DNA of 64,000 nt. Source: Dactylonectria macrodidyma. Its lineage: Eukaryota > Ascomycota > Sordariomycetes > Hypocreales > Nectriaceae. Numbering within the stretch: the stretch's first letter is position 1; each line of letters opens with the position of its first letter. The stretch spans positions 558,001 to 622,000 of the forward strand of contig JAGMUV010000008.1 in assembly GCA_020744425.1 (NCBI GenBank), written 5' to 3'. Made by a program: the position numbers and the translations under genes. The notes below the pieces were generated by a model. That model saw only the letters and a list, made by a program, of their open reading frames with translations. It did not search any database and had not been told where the DNA came from. Shown piece after piece: positions 1-13,176 of this stretch.

Positions 1-971
1 AATTAAGTAAAAAGGATTGGCCAATGCTACTACTGGAGAGTCCAAGGTCTTCCATTACAAGATATATGCCTATAGAAACAACATCCGGTCCAAACGGTCG
101 CGAACTGAACGGAGATGGTGAACGCGGCGCCAAATCTCGAACAAGTCAGTGGGGACACATTCTCAAGCTCCATCCGGTTAATAACGGGCGCCGTCAGAGG
201 TGGTCCCACCGCCGAAGTCCCAAAGGCAGACAAAGAGAAAGACGACAACGACCAGTGGCTATGCCTCACTGCTACGAGTAGATCTTCCAAGACATCGGCA
301 AGAGCTTCTCCAGCTTCTGGAACTCCTTCGACAGCATCGTCACCATGATCAGGTGCGTAGACGACAATGAACTAGGCGCTTATTGGGTAGTGGTTAAGTA
401 TGACTCCCTATCATCCTATCATATATGAGGGCAGCTGGTGGCTGTACTTCTATCAAAGTCGGGCAACCACATGTTGAGGCTGACTTTGATTGGCCCCCTT
501 GCACGGAAGCCGCCCGGCTCTGAGCGTGTTGGCGATCCAGATGTCCCAATGTACAGCGGACTCATCAAGTGGGACTCTGACATTGAATGGGAGGTGAGAC
601 GCGGAAGCTGCACGCTAAGGCTTGAACGTTTGGTTGTGACCTAAACTCGCCGGTCTTGCACGGGGATAGGATCCGCTGCAGCCGGCTGCGTGACTCGCTC
701 TGTCATATCTCACCAGCATATCCGTACTGCACTCAACAGGGCTACGCTCCCCGAAGGCGGAAAAGCCTCCGGACAGGGGCTAATATGGTGGAGGCGGGGA
801 AGGGGAGGGGCCGAGCGAAACGCCTCCTGGGCGGAGCCAAGGGCCGTTTCACGAATGGGAGACACCTGGGAGACACCGGTGGCGCGGTAATGATAGCGTG
901 GTAGGATTCTTTATGCGCAAACCACTGTATCCAACAGGCCTCTATAGCTGCTTGCCTGAGCCAAAAGTACT
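1..971. other. No recognisable gene
   Basis: I see no gene here that I can name. Both strands carry only short overlapping open stretches. A short stretch at about 291-343 reads IFQDIGKSFSSFW and runs into GTGCGTAG, which looks like a splice donor, so one exon of a gene entering from the left is possible. I could not link it to other exons. Confidence 0.4.
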
Positions 972-2501
972 CTACCAGTTGCCCTGCTCCGTGGGCGACT
1001 GCCTGCTTCCAGCCTGGTCGCTTATGCTCAAATTCAAAGAGTGACACGAGGTTGCCCCCTCAAACCTGACCATCTCCACATCTTCGACAATCGCTTTCTG
1101 ACTTCCAATTTCATCAGCTTCGTTGGAATACTCCCCTGCAGTAGTGTTGACGCTCGGCTCGTTGTGGCTGACAGACTGGAGCACGTAACCTCCACCATGA
1201 TTGGTACGGCGTGGCCAACTCCGAGAGATGATGTTCTGTGTTGACCGAGAAGTTATCTCAAGAAGACCTGGAAGGAATCTCTGAATCAATGTCTTAAATG
1301 CGCCCGTGCAAGATAAGACGAGGGCGAGATGGATTTCTACAGATGACCAGTTCAATGATTCAACCTAGTATCTCAGTTAGAACCACGCGATGGGGTAAAG
1401 ATGTGTCAATGGGGGCGCACAGTCGTCCCTAGGTTACTGTCAGTAGATATTCAAAGGTAGATTGAAGTTTCCTTACAGGTATTATCTCCGCGGTCTAAAT
1501 CCACCATCAGCCATTAAGTTTGGGAAGGCTAGGGAAGAGACTTACAATCTGGGGAATATAACAAATGCACAAGAGTTACCAGGCGGAAAACACTTGCAAT
1601 TAAAACACTTGTTACCGTTAGAAACCAGGGCAAATCACTCACTGACTTGGCCGAGAAGACACTTACACGAAACCCAATGCAAACACCAATACCAATGCCA
1701 TCCGCTGCCTTTTTGGTACTGTCGAATGGTCAAGATTGTGTTTGCCACCAACATCTGTCTACTTACAATTCAGATTCCAGAGGATGTGTAGTGGCATAAT
1801 ATAGATGGCAATGTCAAAGACAATGTTTGTGGTCGTATTAAACATGTAAAATGTGTTTATGTCGATGCAGTGGCCGGGGATATCTGGCTGCCAGAGTTTC
1901 TCGAAAGGCAAACATAATAACATGGATACCAAGGCACCGGAAATGCCATAGGCAGCAACCAGGACCATCGAGATGTATAAAGCCAGTCGGTAGGTCTTAT
2001 GCGGGGCGATTCGCAGGTAAAGGCTGAGGTAGGATAGCTTAATAAACATCTGACAGAGTCCGTAAATTAACTGCTCACTGGTTAGTGCTAATCTCCGAAT
2101 TACAGAGCGAGTGTGGTCGACTCACGCCTTGCGACAACATGACCTGAGTGTATGTTGGCACATTAGTGGGTTCCAGGTATTCAATATGGAGCCCCTCTCC
2201 ATATCTTGTGGCTGGTTTGGCGTTAGGAAAGACCGAGGCGAAGTCATCAAAGCTGAAACGACCTACAGAGCATATAGAGTGTCGAGAGTGCCAGGCCGAA
2301 AAGAAATGCGATCGAAATGAGAACTGTGTTATTATCACTAAGCCATTTGTAAGCAACGTTACAGGAAGAGCACCAACCGTCATCCGCTCCGATTTTCTTA
2401 ACAATGAAGGCCCGGGTGGAAAGTCTCGCTGTGATAGCGAGGATCGAAAGAATCATTAAGGCGATATTTAGCCCTAAGATCGAAGGGCGTAGGTCGTCCA
2501 T
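972..2501 (-). CDS. Pth11-like (fungal rhodopsin-domain) integral membrane protein, multi-exon
   Basis: This is a seven-helix fungal membrane protein of the Pth11-like / fungal rhodopsin-domain family. Members sit in the plasma membrane and some act as surface-sensing receptors. The likely start is the Met at 2499-2501 (MDDLRPSILGLNIALMILS), which opens helix 1, followed by ARLSTRAFIVKKIGADDGW. Further exons give RYGEGLHIEYLEP, then MFIKLSYLSLYLRIAPHKTY with the following helices (about 2050-1760), then PKRQRMALVLVFALGF after a 48-base intron ending in CAG. The final exon begins after ACTAG with VESLNWSSVEIHLALVLSC and ends in a hydrophilic cytoplasmic tail at the TAG at 972-974. The WSSVEIHLAL helix and the long tail are typical. 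Near 2260 the frame changes without a clear intron, so the gene may carry a frameshift. One intron near 1640-1570 needs an AAG acceptor. Confidence 0.75.
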
Positions 2502-3985
2502 AGTTGCGAATGCTTTATTTGGAATATGGGGGAAAATGGACGGAGAGTACGAGAGAATTTGAGAGCTATCTCCACTCGTATATATCTTGTCCAAGATAAT
2601 TCGGTGACATTCGTTGGGAGCGTGAGCCTGGGATCGAAGTCATCAATGCTTCTTGACTGACTCGACGTGGCGTTTGCTTACACGCCACTGTAACAAAGCG
2701 TTAGATTAAACTGGGAAATCCCGTCTTGCTCTTCGAAAATACGAGGAGCGACTGTTCGCCCACGCTCTAGCGCTGTACGCCCTAGAACCTCACAACCACA
2801 TGAAGATGAAGTATTTGACCATTGCATTGGGCCCGGAGCTTCCCAGGTTTGCTGAGGAAATAACGCGGCTAATGGAGTCTGACGGCGACAACAGTTACAT
2901 ATCCCGCTGTCATATGAGATTTGCATGCACTCGAGACGGGGCAATGAACAAAAACCCGAGATTGAGTCATGTGTTTGCGAACGAAGTCCCAAGCAAAGCA
3001 GAGGTGCGAGGTGGCTGGTTTAGTGTTCTGTCTGATTGCAACATGAAGGTTGCATGGCGGCCCCCCGCTGCGACACACAGGCAATGATGTGTGTGTGCTC
3101 GGCCCGCTTTTTTGTCTTGTGGCGCCTTTAATGTTGGAAAGATCATTTGACCGGGTCTTCCATACAGGTAGACAGGAATTGCTTTTTATGATGACTTTGC
3201 AGTAGTGCTCTTCGTCGGCATCGGCCATGACCTAGTGGTTAACAAAGTCTGGCGTCACGTCTGGCGTTACATCTGGCGGAGGGTGAGAGCCAACCACCTT
3301 GGGATCCAAAGTCATGCTCTCTCTCAGAGCTTCTTTGAAACGAGAATCAGGGAAGATTCAGATCCCGGGATTGGTAAAATGAATTGTATGGGAACCAGCC
3401 AAAAACATCCTTCGACCCTGCGGTGGCTCACCTTGGCATGCTTCTCCGACCTTGGAGAGGGCGCTACCTTTTGGGAGGGCCCGCCAGGGTGGAATAATAC
3501 GATCTGTCATAATCGGATGGACGGGGACGAGGAATGAGTGATCCGAACCCTTTCCTGGGATCAGAATTTCGCGCGGACCAAACCAAGAACATATCGACCG
3601 CCAGGGCTGGGACTAAAACCCGTAAAAACAGCCTTCCTCGCCTGTGGGTGGTCGTGTCTTTCGTTTTTGGCGTTTTGTGGCTTGCATTTCGACCATTCAT
3701 CTCCACGCTCTAGTGAAAGCTGAAAACTAAACGCCACCTCTCTCCCCCTCCATCCAGCTGGTCATCTAATTCTTTGGCTCTATCATGCACTCCTGATCCT
3801 GAAATCGCACCGCAGCAGACAAAGGTCATTGAAGGGGATTGGTGCGCGCCACTATGCGGCACTTTCGGTTAACTTCCCCCCCGCTTGGGTGTAAGGGGCG
3901 AGCCCTGAGTTTGCTTAATGGGAATAGCAGCATGCACTTTAATAAGCATATAGAATATTCTAATTTTAGTTAAAGCTATAGTTAC
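2502..3985. other. Intergenic, nothing recognised
   Basis: This stretch of about 1.5 kb lies between the Pth11-like gene and the candidate Helitron 3' end. It holds only short overlapping open frames on both strands and no motif I can assign. Around 3245-3285 there is a weak triplication of a 'TCTGGCGTNAC' word. A run of eight C's at about 4032 lies just beyond, inside the element. Confidence 0.4.
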
Positions 3986-3995
3986 GTTAGTTTTG

Positions 3996-4012
3996 CCTTT
4001 CGGTACGAAAGG
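3996..4012 (-). repeat. Candidate Helitron 3'-terminal hairpin
   Basis: CCTTTCG, GTA, CGAAAGG form a perfect 7-bp stem with a 3-base loop. On the minus strand the hairpin is preceded by AAGAC and followed by CAAAACTAA, giving a CTRR-type end at 3987-3990. Similar AAGACCTTTCGT words occur downstream of the second Helitron at about 48780 and 49170. The base after CTAA is C, not the usual T, so the exact end is uncertain. Confidence 0.45.
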
Positions 4013-4390
4013 TCTTCTTAAGCTCTGGGATTCCCCCCCCAAAATTTTGGCCCCCTTGCAAAATTACCCGATTAAGTGATTACCCGATTAGTGACCGCAA
4101 CTGCACCTCCTGTTGGTCCGGATTAACCCCATCTGAATGCCCCCAGAGGTGCCAATCTTCTCTTCCTCATTTAGCAATCCGCACATGTGAACTCTCATTC
4201 GCTCTCTGAGATTAAGTGTAAAGGAGTCTTCTTTTGAGGGTTTCTTGTTAAGAGACACGTGAAATGCACGTGAAATGCACGTGGGAACTCGGTTTGTGAT
4301 AACTAGTATTATTGCTCTTGTCTTGATATTTTATGAGATTTTCTCTTGCGCTTGAGTTAACTAGGTGTAATGTATTAAGTTGATTTGGAT

Positions 4391-7300
4391 CTAGTATTGT
4401 GCAGATGGATATGATAATAACGATAATCGGGCCTCATTTACTGTCCTCTCGCATAACTGTTCTAGCCTAGTTTCGCTATTAAACATTTCCTGTGGTATTT
4501 TATTCCTGACTATGTCCTGCACCCGAGCCTTTGATAGCAACATAATACCATCAAGCGATGTGCACCGCGATAGCTGTACATACAGGCTATACGGATCACA
4601 CTTTCCTGCCTCGAGTTGTCCAGTTGTGGTATTCAGCTTTGTTCTGGTTCCTTGCAGCTCTAGTGCAATCTCGAGCAGGGTTTCGCCTTGGATTTTGTAA
4701 TCGGTGCATGCGAACGCTGCAGTGCAGGGAAGTCCTCGCCGGCTCACTTCGTGCCTCTGCCAAGGCCTCTTCTTGGCCCTCTTCTTCTTCTCGATGGGTA
4801 TTTGGGCACTTGTTGGAGTAAGCAGGACCGTGCCTGGTGGCATGTTATCAAACTTGAACTTCTTGGTTAACTCAGACGACAGGATGATGCCGGCAGGTGG
4901 TCTAAAGTGGAGGATAATGTTCGAGGCGAGTTGATACCCTGGGAATCTCTTGGCGTCTGGTATAACTTCTAGTGCTTTGTACTTGGCCCCGTTGACGAGC
5001 TTGAGGCCTGGGTTTATATTCTTTGTCACTACTACCGGCATGCTAGGCACGAACATGAATGTGGCCGGCACACAGATCTTGCTGTCATCTCTGACACTGG
5101 CTATGAGCGTGGCTTCTTCCTCTGTTACCGGTAATGTACTGGGCTTACCCCAACGGTGCTGGGGTAGAAATATCCGGACTGGCTTCTGGTGGTGCCTCTG
5201 GAAGGCCAAGACCGCATCCATGTTCAGGCACCATCTGGTGCTGTTGAGGGGTGTAACTACTGTGATGCCCTTGCCCCATGGTATGGCTCGGCCTTCCTGA
5301 AAGCACCGGCTATTAAGAAGCTCCATGTCGGACTCGTCTTGCTGCCCCTGCCGGATCCGAGACAGCAGCCGCTGCAGCTCCGGGTCCCCCGCTGCGCGCA
5401 CCTGTTCGGTGAGCATAACGACGGTGGTAAATCAAGCCCAGAGTGCGTGCGCCCTCATTTCGTCCGCAATCCTGAGGGCGGACCATGGTGTCAATAGCGA
5501 CTTGTTTTGCACTGGGCGGAATTGGTGGAAATCTCCTGATAGTAGAACCACTGGGATGCCGCCAAAATCTTGGTTCGATCCTCGGGAGGCGCAAAGTCGC
5601 TTGTTGATGTTGGAGAGCGTCTGGAGGCCCAGCATGCTCACCTCGTCAATGATGAGCAGCCACTTTTCTCTCCATCTTCTTCGGGCATCACCGTCCACGT
5701 AGGTTACCGTGCTGCCATCGTCGGAATTGCCGACGGATGCGTTGGGTTGCATCCCACAGGCGGAGTGAATAGTCACGCCGTTGATCCGCGCTGCTGCGGC
5801 CCCCGATGTCGCCGTCATGAGCAGCCTGTGCGATATGTCTTTGCTAGCGAACAATTCCGCTAACGCCTCGATGACCCTGGACTTCCTAGTGCCGCCCTCC
5901 CCACCCAGGAACTCGCATAGTTGTGCGTTATCATTGTTCTCGACATTACTGCTACCGAAATCATCGCTGTCATCTTCGTCCGGGATGGTGTCGAGATGGC
6001 GACACACTAAAAGGAAGGCGATTTCCTGCCGCTCGTTCAAGGTGAACCTCCTTGCAATCTCCCGACCGGCATGGAGAAATGTTGCCGACGGTCTAAAGGC
6101 GACCCTGGCACTGGGTCTTGGGGTGTTCCGGGTGTCTGTTTCTGACATTTCTATAATATCTTCTCCCGCCCCCGCGAAGGTATGGTTCAGTGATGCTTCT
6201 GCGCCGGCAGCTGTGATTTGCGTAATCTGAGCTCCATCAGTACCTTGGATTCTTTTCACAATTTCCTTGTCAGCTTGATCCTGCTTGCTCTTGATCCCTC
6301 TAAGCTGACGTTGCGTTGGGAGCTTGCTCCTGGCTACCATGGTTGGCTGGTACTGCTCTGGATTCTCTGCGGAAGCGACAGTCTCGACATCATCCGCAAA
6401 GTCGGTGATATCTGCTTGGGCTTCGCGGAGCTGATCTAGCATCTGCAAAAGATGCTCCGAACCAGCGGTCACCTGGTTGGGGGCTGTAGCACCTCGTACT
6501 GTCTCAATCAATCGGCCAAGCTGGCTAACTTGGTCTGGGCGATATGCTTTTACTGGGCCTGTGGGATCTTGAAGATCATACCCTATAGCGTCGATATCAT
6601 CCAAAACGGCGTCGTCCCCCGCAGCCGTCCACTGCTTTGCATCTCGCCGCGCATCTTCCGCTGATCGCTTCAAGAGCTGGATGTTGCCTGCGATAGTCTG
6701 GAGTCTTTCGGGCAGTCGCCGTCTCCATTGCTCCCAGATTTCGTTGATGTTACCAGACGCTGCTGTAGTGAACTTCTCCCATGGTACGAAGAGTGCAAGG
6801 TGCTGTACTGCAGCTCTAGTACTAATATCAGTACATGCTCCTCGTTTATCTGTACTGTTACATGGCTTGTGCTTACCTGCGGTATTTGTCTGCGTTTGAA
6901 TCAATATCAAAGTCCATATCGAGAAAGCCGTTAATGCACGGCACTGCATACTTCCCCGGGGGTCTTAGAACCTGCACCCAGTCCCTTCCCGGCTTCCAGT
7001 TCCTTTCAAATTCTATCTTCACCAACTCCTTGGAAGACGAATCTATCCTCTTTTGTAATTTAATAAGCGATACGTAGTCATAGAAGCATACTGTCTGCAG
7101 CACCTCTCCACGGTGGTGGTAGGCTTCAATGTATGGTAGCTTCTTGCCATTGCTTCCCACCAAGACCCTCTCCGCGCTGGCTTCCGCATTATTGCCGTTG
7201 CCATTGCCACCTATGTTCTCGATAGGTCGATCGTCGTCGTCGCCTAGAGTGCTACTGCATTGCTGGAGATATTGCCAGCGTCGGAGTATTGCCCAGTATA

Positions 7301-10300
7301 TCGTTGATATATTTACATATGACCATTGTTTGGTACTCGAGAACTCACTTGGGTAATCCAGGAAGTGCGCAATCACTTCTACTTGCGATAATGGCTGCTT
7401 GGTGAATATTCGGTTTGCGATTCTCATCAGATACTGGCGGTTTATATTTGCCTTGGCTTCGTAGTTTGCAGTTGTTGCACCTAGCCCGACGGCGCTGGTT
7501 GTGCTGATACTCGGAAAGAGCTCTGCTGCTATAGCCACTTTCTTCCAGATCGGATCTTGGATCTTTGTGGCGTAGTTTGTCAAGTAGTATATCAGCGCCA
7601 TTGTCTTGCTTTGGGTTCCGATAAAGGAGATGTCGTGATTGTGCCGCAACCCAACCGCCATTGACTTGTTCCATCGGTTGATCATGGGATGTGAGCGTTG
7701 GAGCCGAAGTATGCCATCCGCGCCAAATTCGCTTTTCGTAAAGAGCTTCCAGGGCGCATGGAATCGACACGTGGGCTTCTTGTCCCCCTCCTTGTTGTGA
7801 GAGTATTTGACACAAGTTGCGGTATGGACGTGCATCTGGACCCTGCCCACGCAAAAGTGGGCTTCATCGTCAAACTGTTCAGAGAAGCGCGCTGCATCGG
7901 TCATCAGGTGGGATATGTTGTCGTAAACTACCCTAGTCTCGCTCTCCTCACTAAAGGCAGCAGATTCATCCAGATCCTAGATAATAGTTTAGCTTCCGAC
8001 CTACGTTGACCTTTGGTTACGTGGATATATGGATGCACATACCTCGGTAAAGACAGAATCGACATATTTCAGGATTCCTTCCCGTTCCATCGCCGCACTC
8101 TCATCATCCTCCCCGTTTCTATGAGCACGGATGAAGTTTCCGAGCTCCAAGTTCCCCTCGAGCCATAGCAAACCATGGACATGAAGAGCACCGCGTTCGT
8201 TGGTCTCGACAGCGGCGAAATACTGTCCGATCCGACCAAACACAGATTCCTCCCCAACCTTGACGTAATGCTCAAAGAACATCTCTACTTCGCGGTGGAA
8301 GAAGATGGCAGAGCTTATGGGGTCAGTTATCGCCAGCTTCACTCTCTTATACTTATCCTGAAGGGCCTGAAGTAGGATTGCTTCCGCGCTAGCCTTGTCC
8401 TCCTTTCGGTATGCCGCTAGACGTAGTTTTACTGGGTTCGTAATGTCATTAGGGTTCAGCGTAAACCAAATCGCCGGTATACCGTATCTGATGATGAGCG
8501 CTTTAATCTTTCTGCGCATGGCTAGCCGCGACTCCTGCGACAAGGCCTGTTTGTAGCCAAAGTATGAGATGTGTCGCAGGAGCTTTTTGATATCTTCATC
8601 TCGGGTGCTCCCGCCAGCCTCTAACTCCTTTTGCACTTCCGCCAGTCTGTCTAGTGTTAACGACTGAATGATCCTCTCAACCTCCGGAAAATCGTTCCGT
8701 CGCACGCTCACCATACTTACTCCTCTATTCCTAGACCGAACCTCTATGTTGAATAGTAGAAATGAAAATGCCGAATGATTGGCAAAGCGACCACCATGTC
8801 GTTGGAGCACTTTCTGCATCTATGCGTGAAGTCCGAGGTTACGTGTTGGCGGAATCGCACCCTCTCCACCCTCTCCACCCTCTCCAATACTGTCTCTATC
8901 ACGGACATGGCCTGTGAGCTGGACACTGTTCTTCCACAGCTCCGATTCCATCTCTTCCTTACACCGTGGCCTACCGAAACCGAACGGGAATAGTGTTGGA
9001 AATGCTTTTGCAAGATGCCAGAGATCATTGGTATTTGCAAACTCATTGCCTCTTGAAATGTGAATATATGGCTGAAAGTGCGAATCCTGCGCACTCCCAG
9101 TCGGCTGGTTGGGCGGCTGTGCTTGCGCATTTGTGTGTCCACCTCTGATTGTATCAATGGCAAATTGCAGTTTATCGGCATCGGTCGCTCGCGGTGCTGT
9201 ATCCAGTGGAAACATACCGGATGCAAGGATCTCATCAAGAAAGCTTCCCATCCCCTCATACTCGAGCTCCTCCCTACTGCGCTCGTCATAGAACTGCCGA
9301 TCCTCGTCGTAACTTACATCATTTTCATCATACGCTCGGCCCAGCCCGTCCACAATCTCTTCGAGTGACTGGGGACCAGTGTCATCCATCCCACGCTCTT
9401 CTGGGGGGATAATATGCGCTGTTCGTGTTTCTTCCCATGCTGATGGTTCATCTCTCTCTATCCTGTCATAGATCTCGCTCGGAACCCCGTGCGCCGGCTC
9501 TCCCCAGCTATCCAACTCGGCTTTGTCGATTTCGATATGCCGATAGTGGGGGTTAAATTCTTTTAGCCAAAGCAACGCCCGTTCCACAGCTCCTCGCCGG
9601 ACTGAGAGCAACTTGGATAGATCGCTGGGGGCTGGTCTCTGCGGCCCATGCCAGGATATATGGATGTCCTCCAAAGATTGTAGAAGCGGATGTGGTAGTA
9701 CTGTGGTAACCAAGTCTTGAACACTGTTTGGAAACACAGTTATGTGACCCTTTACATGGCGTGCATATGCCGTGCTCTGCTTGGTGCTTTTTGTGACTTT
9801 GATTCTTGCAATGAAGCCGAAATGGGTGTTGAGTGCAATCAGCTTCTCCTCAATCAACGTCAAGTCTCTGAGAGCATCCGGGTACATGTGCTCGCAACCA
9901 AGTCCTTGATGCAAATTCCCGCCCCGTGCTATATTGCATTCGCGGATCTTCATGGCACAGTTTTCGCAGCTCGGTATAGCCTTGCTAACAGGGAAGCAAT
10001 CTGGACATGAATACGTGCGGCAGCTATTCATCGCGGCGCTATTTGTCCACTCGTCCCAGCTCAGCTCTTTTATCTCCATCGTGCTGATCTTCTGATAGCA
10101 TATTATGCATGTGTATATGGGTAGGGTGTCGATTCTGTGAAATGCTTGATAAAAATCCATCACTGTGGATATGTTCCTCTCACGGGGGACCGGCTTATAC
10201 CAATCCTTTGTGTAGGATATTCTCTCCTTCTCTGTAAATTCATCTTCCAGATGCTCAATGGCCCTCTCTAATGCCTGGGTTTGCTCTTCAAGGTTGCTGT

Positions 10301-11501
10301 TCTCAACCCGTGTTCGATTTTGCCTTTTGTTTTGTTCTTGTCCGTGTTGATCAGCTTTGCGTTTTGCACCAAGTTCCTGTTGGCCATCTTGAAACCTCAG
10401 TCTTGCTATATATCCACGTCGATCCACTTTATCCTCTGGGTGAGATCTGCCTGTACTGGTCGTCTCTACTACCTCTGTAGGCGTTGGCAATGTTTCTGAG
10501 TGTGATTCTTGTTGATTGTTTTGTCCTTGTTTCTGTTGATTAATTCCACGCCTTGGATTGCCATATTGATCCACATCTGAAAAGCTTAGAGAGCTCATCC
10601 ATTGCTGCATGCCCAGTGCATTGCGCGGGTGATATTGGCTCGCGTTGGTTATCTCTGCAGCTTGTGCGGGGTTTGGTGCTATGAGCGGTTGCGCTGGTAT
10701 AGGTTGTAGTTGCTGTGCTGGAGCATTAGAGGGCATCTGGGAACCGGCTGGAGGGGTCCCAACGGCAACCAGTGGTCTTTGCTGTTGGGTTTGTCTCCTT
10801 TGCCGCCAGTTTCTTTCCCGGGCATCTTTCCTTCTTGATGCACGAGAAGTTCGCGGTTTGCCTCTTGATCTTGGACGCGCCTGCAGTGGTGTCGTACTCC
10901 TTGGCGGCGGTCGACTCATCCAGCTTTCATGTCCCTGTATTTGAGTATTGGTGGTGTCGACTTGGTATGCACTTGGCTGATGTTCCTGCACCCGATTTCC
11001 TTCTCGAACATCTCTCCGTCTTGGTGCACGAGAACCTCGCGGTCTGCCTCTTTTTCTTGGAGGCACTTGTGTCGGCGTCGTGCTCCCTGGTGGTGGCCGG
11101 CTTATCCAGTTTCCTGCCGCCTGTGTTTGCGCATTGGCATTGTCGATTTGATTTACACTTGATTGGTATTGTTGGTGATTACCTGCTTTGTTTGGTTGGT
11201 CCGCTGATTGTGGTCCCTCTAGTGCCGCGTCTATAGGTACGGGTTCTGGAATATTACCAAGTGTACTCGGTTGGACAGTAGGGAGCGACCTCCTTAATGT
11301 CGGGCCCATAACCTGGACACCCGGAATACGACCGGGTGTGCTTGGTTGGATAGTAGAATGTGATTCTCTTGGTGTTGCGTTTCTATTCGAGTTTCTTGCA
11401 CTAAAGATATCATTGTATGTCTTCAGCCTGAGACTGCTGAGTGTGCTGCCAGGCGTTCGACCACGCAACCTTTCAAGTAGAGCAGATAATGACGAATCCA
11501 T
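4391..11501 (-). pseudogene. Helitron RepHel transposase (HUH nuclease + PIF1-like helicase), two nonsense codons
   Basis: RepHel protein that would nick, unwind and transfer a single strand during rolling-circle transposition. The start is the ATG at 11499-11501 (MDSSLSALLERLRGRTPG). The long Q/P/R-rich N-terminus carries a Cys-rich region (CIICYQK...SCPDCFP...CENCAMK). The Helitron_like_N domain follows, with intact HUH HVH at 8175-8183 and catalytic tyrosines in YYLTNYATK. The PIF1-like helicase has Walker A read as GEGGTRKS, Walker B LLIIDEVSML, GDFHQF, and LYVQLSR near the end. Two canonical introns fit the frame: 7977-8042 and 6822-6876. The frame is cut by TAG at 8820-8822, probably a former Trp, and TGA at 5432-5434; both lie in an otherwise continuous frame. 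The Walker A Gly to Arg codon is at 5885-5887. The TAG and the AGG fit C to T at CpA on the plus strand. It ends at 4391. Confidence 0.9.
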
Positions 11502-13176
11502 TACAAGATAGTGTATGTAGTGTATTCTTAGGGTGTATATTCTTAGTGTGTGTAATCGTGTGTATTAAGCTAAATATCATTATAAATATGAACGATAAAG
11601 GCTGATGCTATTTACAATGCTGTTTTGTGATCGGTACATTCTGAGGCAGAGTTTAATTCTCCTACACTAACCTGTCCTACTCCGCTCTTGATCCCATTCT
11701 ATCCCGATACTCCCACGTCATCTTTTATCTCTATTATACTTATTAAACTATATGGTAATATCGTCTATCGTCATTGTCTTAACCCACCTTCCAATAAATG
11801 ATGGGTCTATCCTACCATGGTCTTCTTTACTCTTCCAATTTCATCCCAATATCGACTTGATTATTCATCCCGTTATCTACTCGGAGCATTATCACGCCGG
11901 TATACTAATAGAGCACCATATTCCTCCACCCTCTTACTTTCGTGATGATTAACTTCGGTCTTGATTATTCATTCTATTATCTACTTGGAGCATTATCATA
12001 CCGGTATACTAATAGAGGATCATATTCCTCCACCCTCTTACTTTCGTAGTGATTAACTTCGGGCTTGATTATTCATCCTATTATCTACTTAGAGTATCGT
12101 TACGTTAGTATACTAGTAGAATATCATACTCCTCCACCCTCTGGTTTTTGTCATGGGTGGTAATATCGGAGCTGATTATTCAACATATTATCACCTCTGA
12201 ATATTACTAGATTAGCAAACCAATAGAGCAGCATACTCCTCCACCCTCTTATCTTCATGATACTCAACGTTGGGCTTGATTATTCATCCTATTATCTAGT
12301 CGGAGCATTATCATACCGGTATACTAGTAGAGCATCATACTCCTACACCCTCTTATTCTTCTAATATTAATAATATCGGGCTTGATTATTTATCCCATTA
12401 TCTAGTCGGAATGCTATTATACCGGTATACTAATATAGCATCATACTCCCCCACCCTCTTATTCATATAGTCGCTGCAGTATTAATATACTAATAGATCA
12501 AAATATCCCTTTACTCTCTTTCGTTGTAATGGTAATATCGATGGGCACCTATGTGATTGATATAATACACACTACGTTATTTTATCTACCTATCAAATAC
12601 TGCTCAGCTCTCATACTTTCTTTTTTTCTTCTTTTTTTCATGCATTAATTTCTTAGTCAATCCTTTGTAATCATAGAAGAAGCAATTCTGTTCAACAGCT
12701 ACGTTGATTGATCAGTTCCGCTGTGCAAGTATCCACTTGACAGGCATCAAGGTTCTTACCTCAAGATGCTTTACTGCGATCGGCGACATGTGCTGACGTT
12801 TTGGCCAATCCTTTGTACTCATGGAAAAAGCACATCTGTTCACCATCTATCTTAATTGATCAATTCAATTGTGCGAGTATCCACATCGGCAGGGATAGTA
12901 GCTCTTGGCTGAAAATGTTGGATGGAGATCGGCGATGCCACATCCTCTCTGCGCAATGAAATACAGTATCTTTACTAAGTGGTATCAATCTTCGCATTGT
13001 ATATACTATATCATTTAATCGATTATAAATATCAGATGTGTTTCTTCTTTGTTCTGTACATTTGCATGCCAATCTTACAACTACACACACTCTCTCTCTC
13101 TCTTTTATAAAGTCGTAATCTTAACTGCTTTCCCTTTTTTTTTTTTTTTTTAAAACATTTGCTAGTTTAATATATC
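11502..13176. promoter_or_regulatory. Bidirectional spacer between the two divergent Helitron genes
   Basis: This 1.7-kb AT-rich spacer separates the starts of the RepHel gene (-) and the second Helitron gene (+), so it must hold both promoters. It contains the tandem array at 11859-12490. Further right, two diverged copies of about 100 bases begin with 'TCAATCCTTTGTA' (12656) and 'CCAATCCTTTGTA' (12803). There is also a CT-rich stretch (13087-13103) and a 15-T run just before the plus-strand gene. No single TATA box stands out. Confidence 0.55.
11859..12490. repeat. Minisatellite, about six copies of a 104-107 base unit
   Basis: Direct tandem repeat with units beginning GATTATTCAT(C) at 11859, 11963, 12067, 12174, 12278 and 12384. 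Each unit contains 'ATTATCTA', 'GGTATACTA', 'AGAGCATCATACTCCTCCACCCTCTTA' in close variants, and a spacer ending in 'TCGGGCTT'. Copies differ by scattered substitutions, so the array is not recent. It lies entirely within the divergent promoter region. Confidence 0.85.

Noticed and set aside
742..1047. Open frame on the minus strand after the Pth11-like stop
   Set aside because: No domain; overlaps the terminal exon in another frame.
3245..3290. Short tandem 'TCTGGCGTNAC' words as a regulatory array
   Set aside because: Only three imperfect copies, no gene start nearby, compatible with chance.
10645..11236. Plus-strand open frames opposite the RepHel N-terminus
   Set aside because: They are antisense shadows of the Pro/Arg/Gln-rich coding sequence and have no motif of their own.
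11859..12490. CRISPR-like array
   Set aside because: The units are 104-107 bases of continuous, slowly diverging sequence without unique spacers, in a eukaryotic context.
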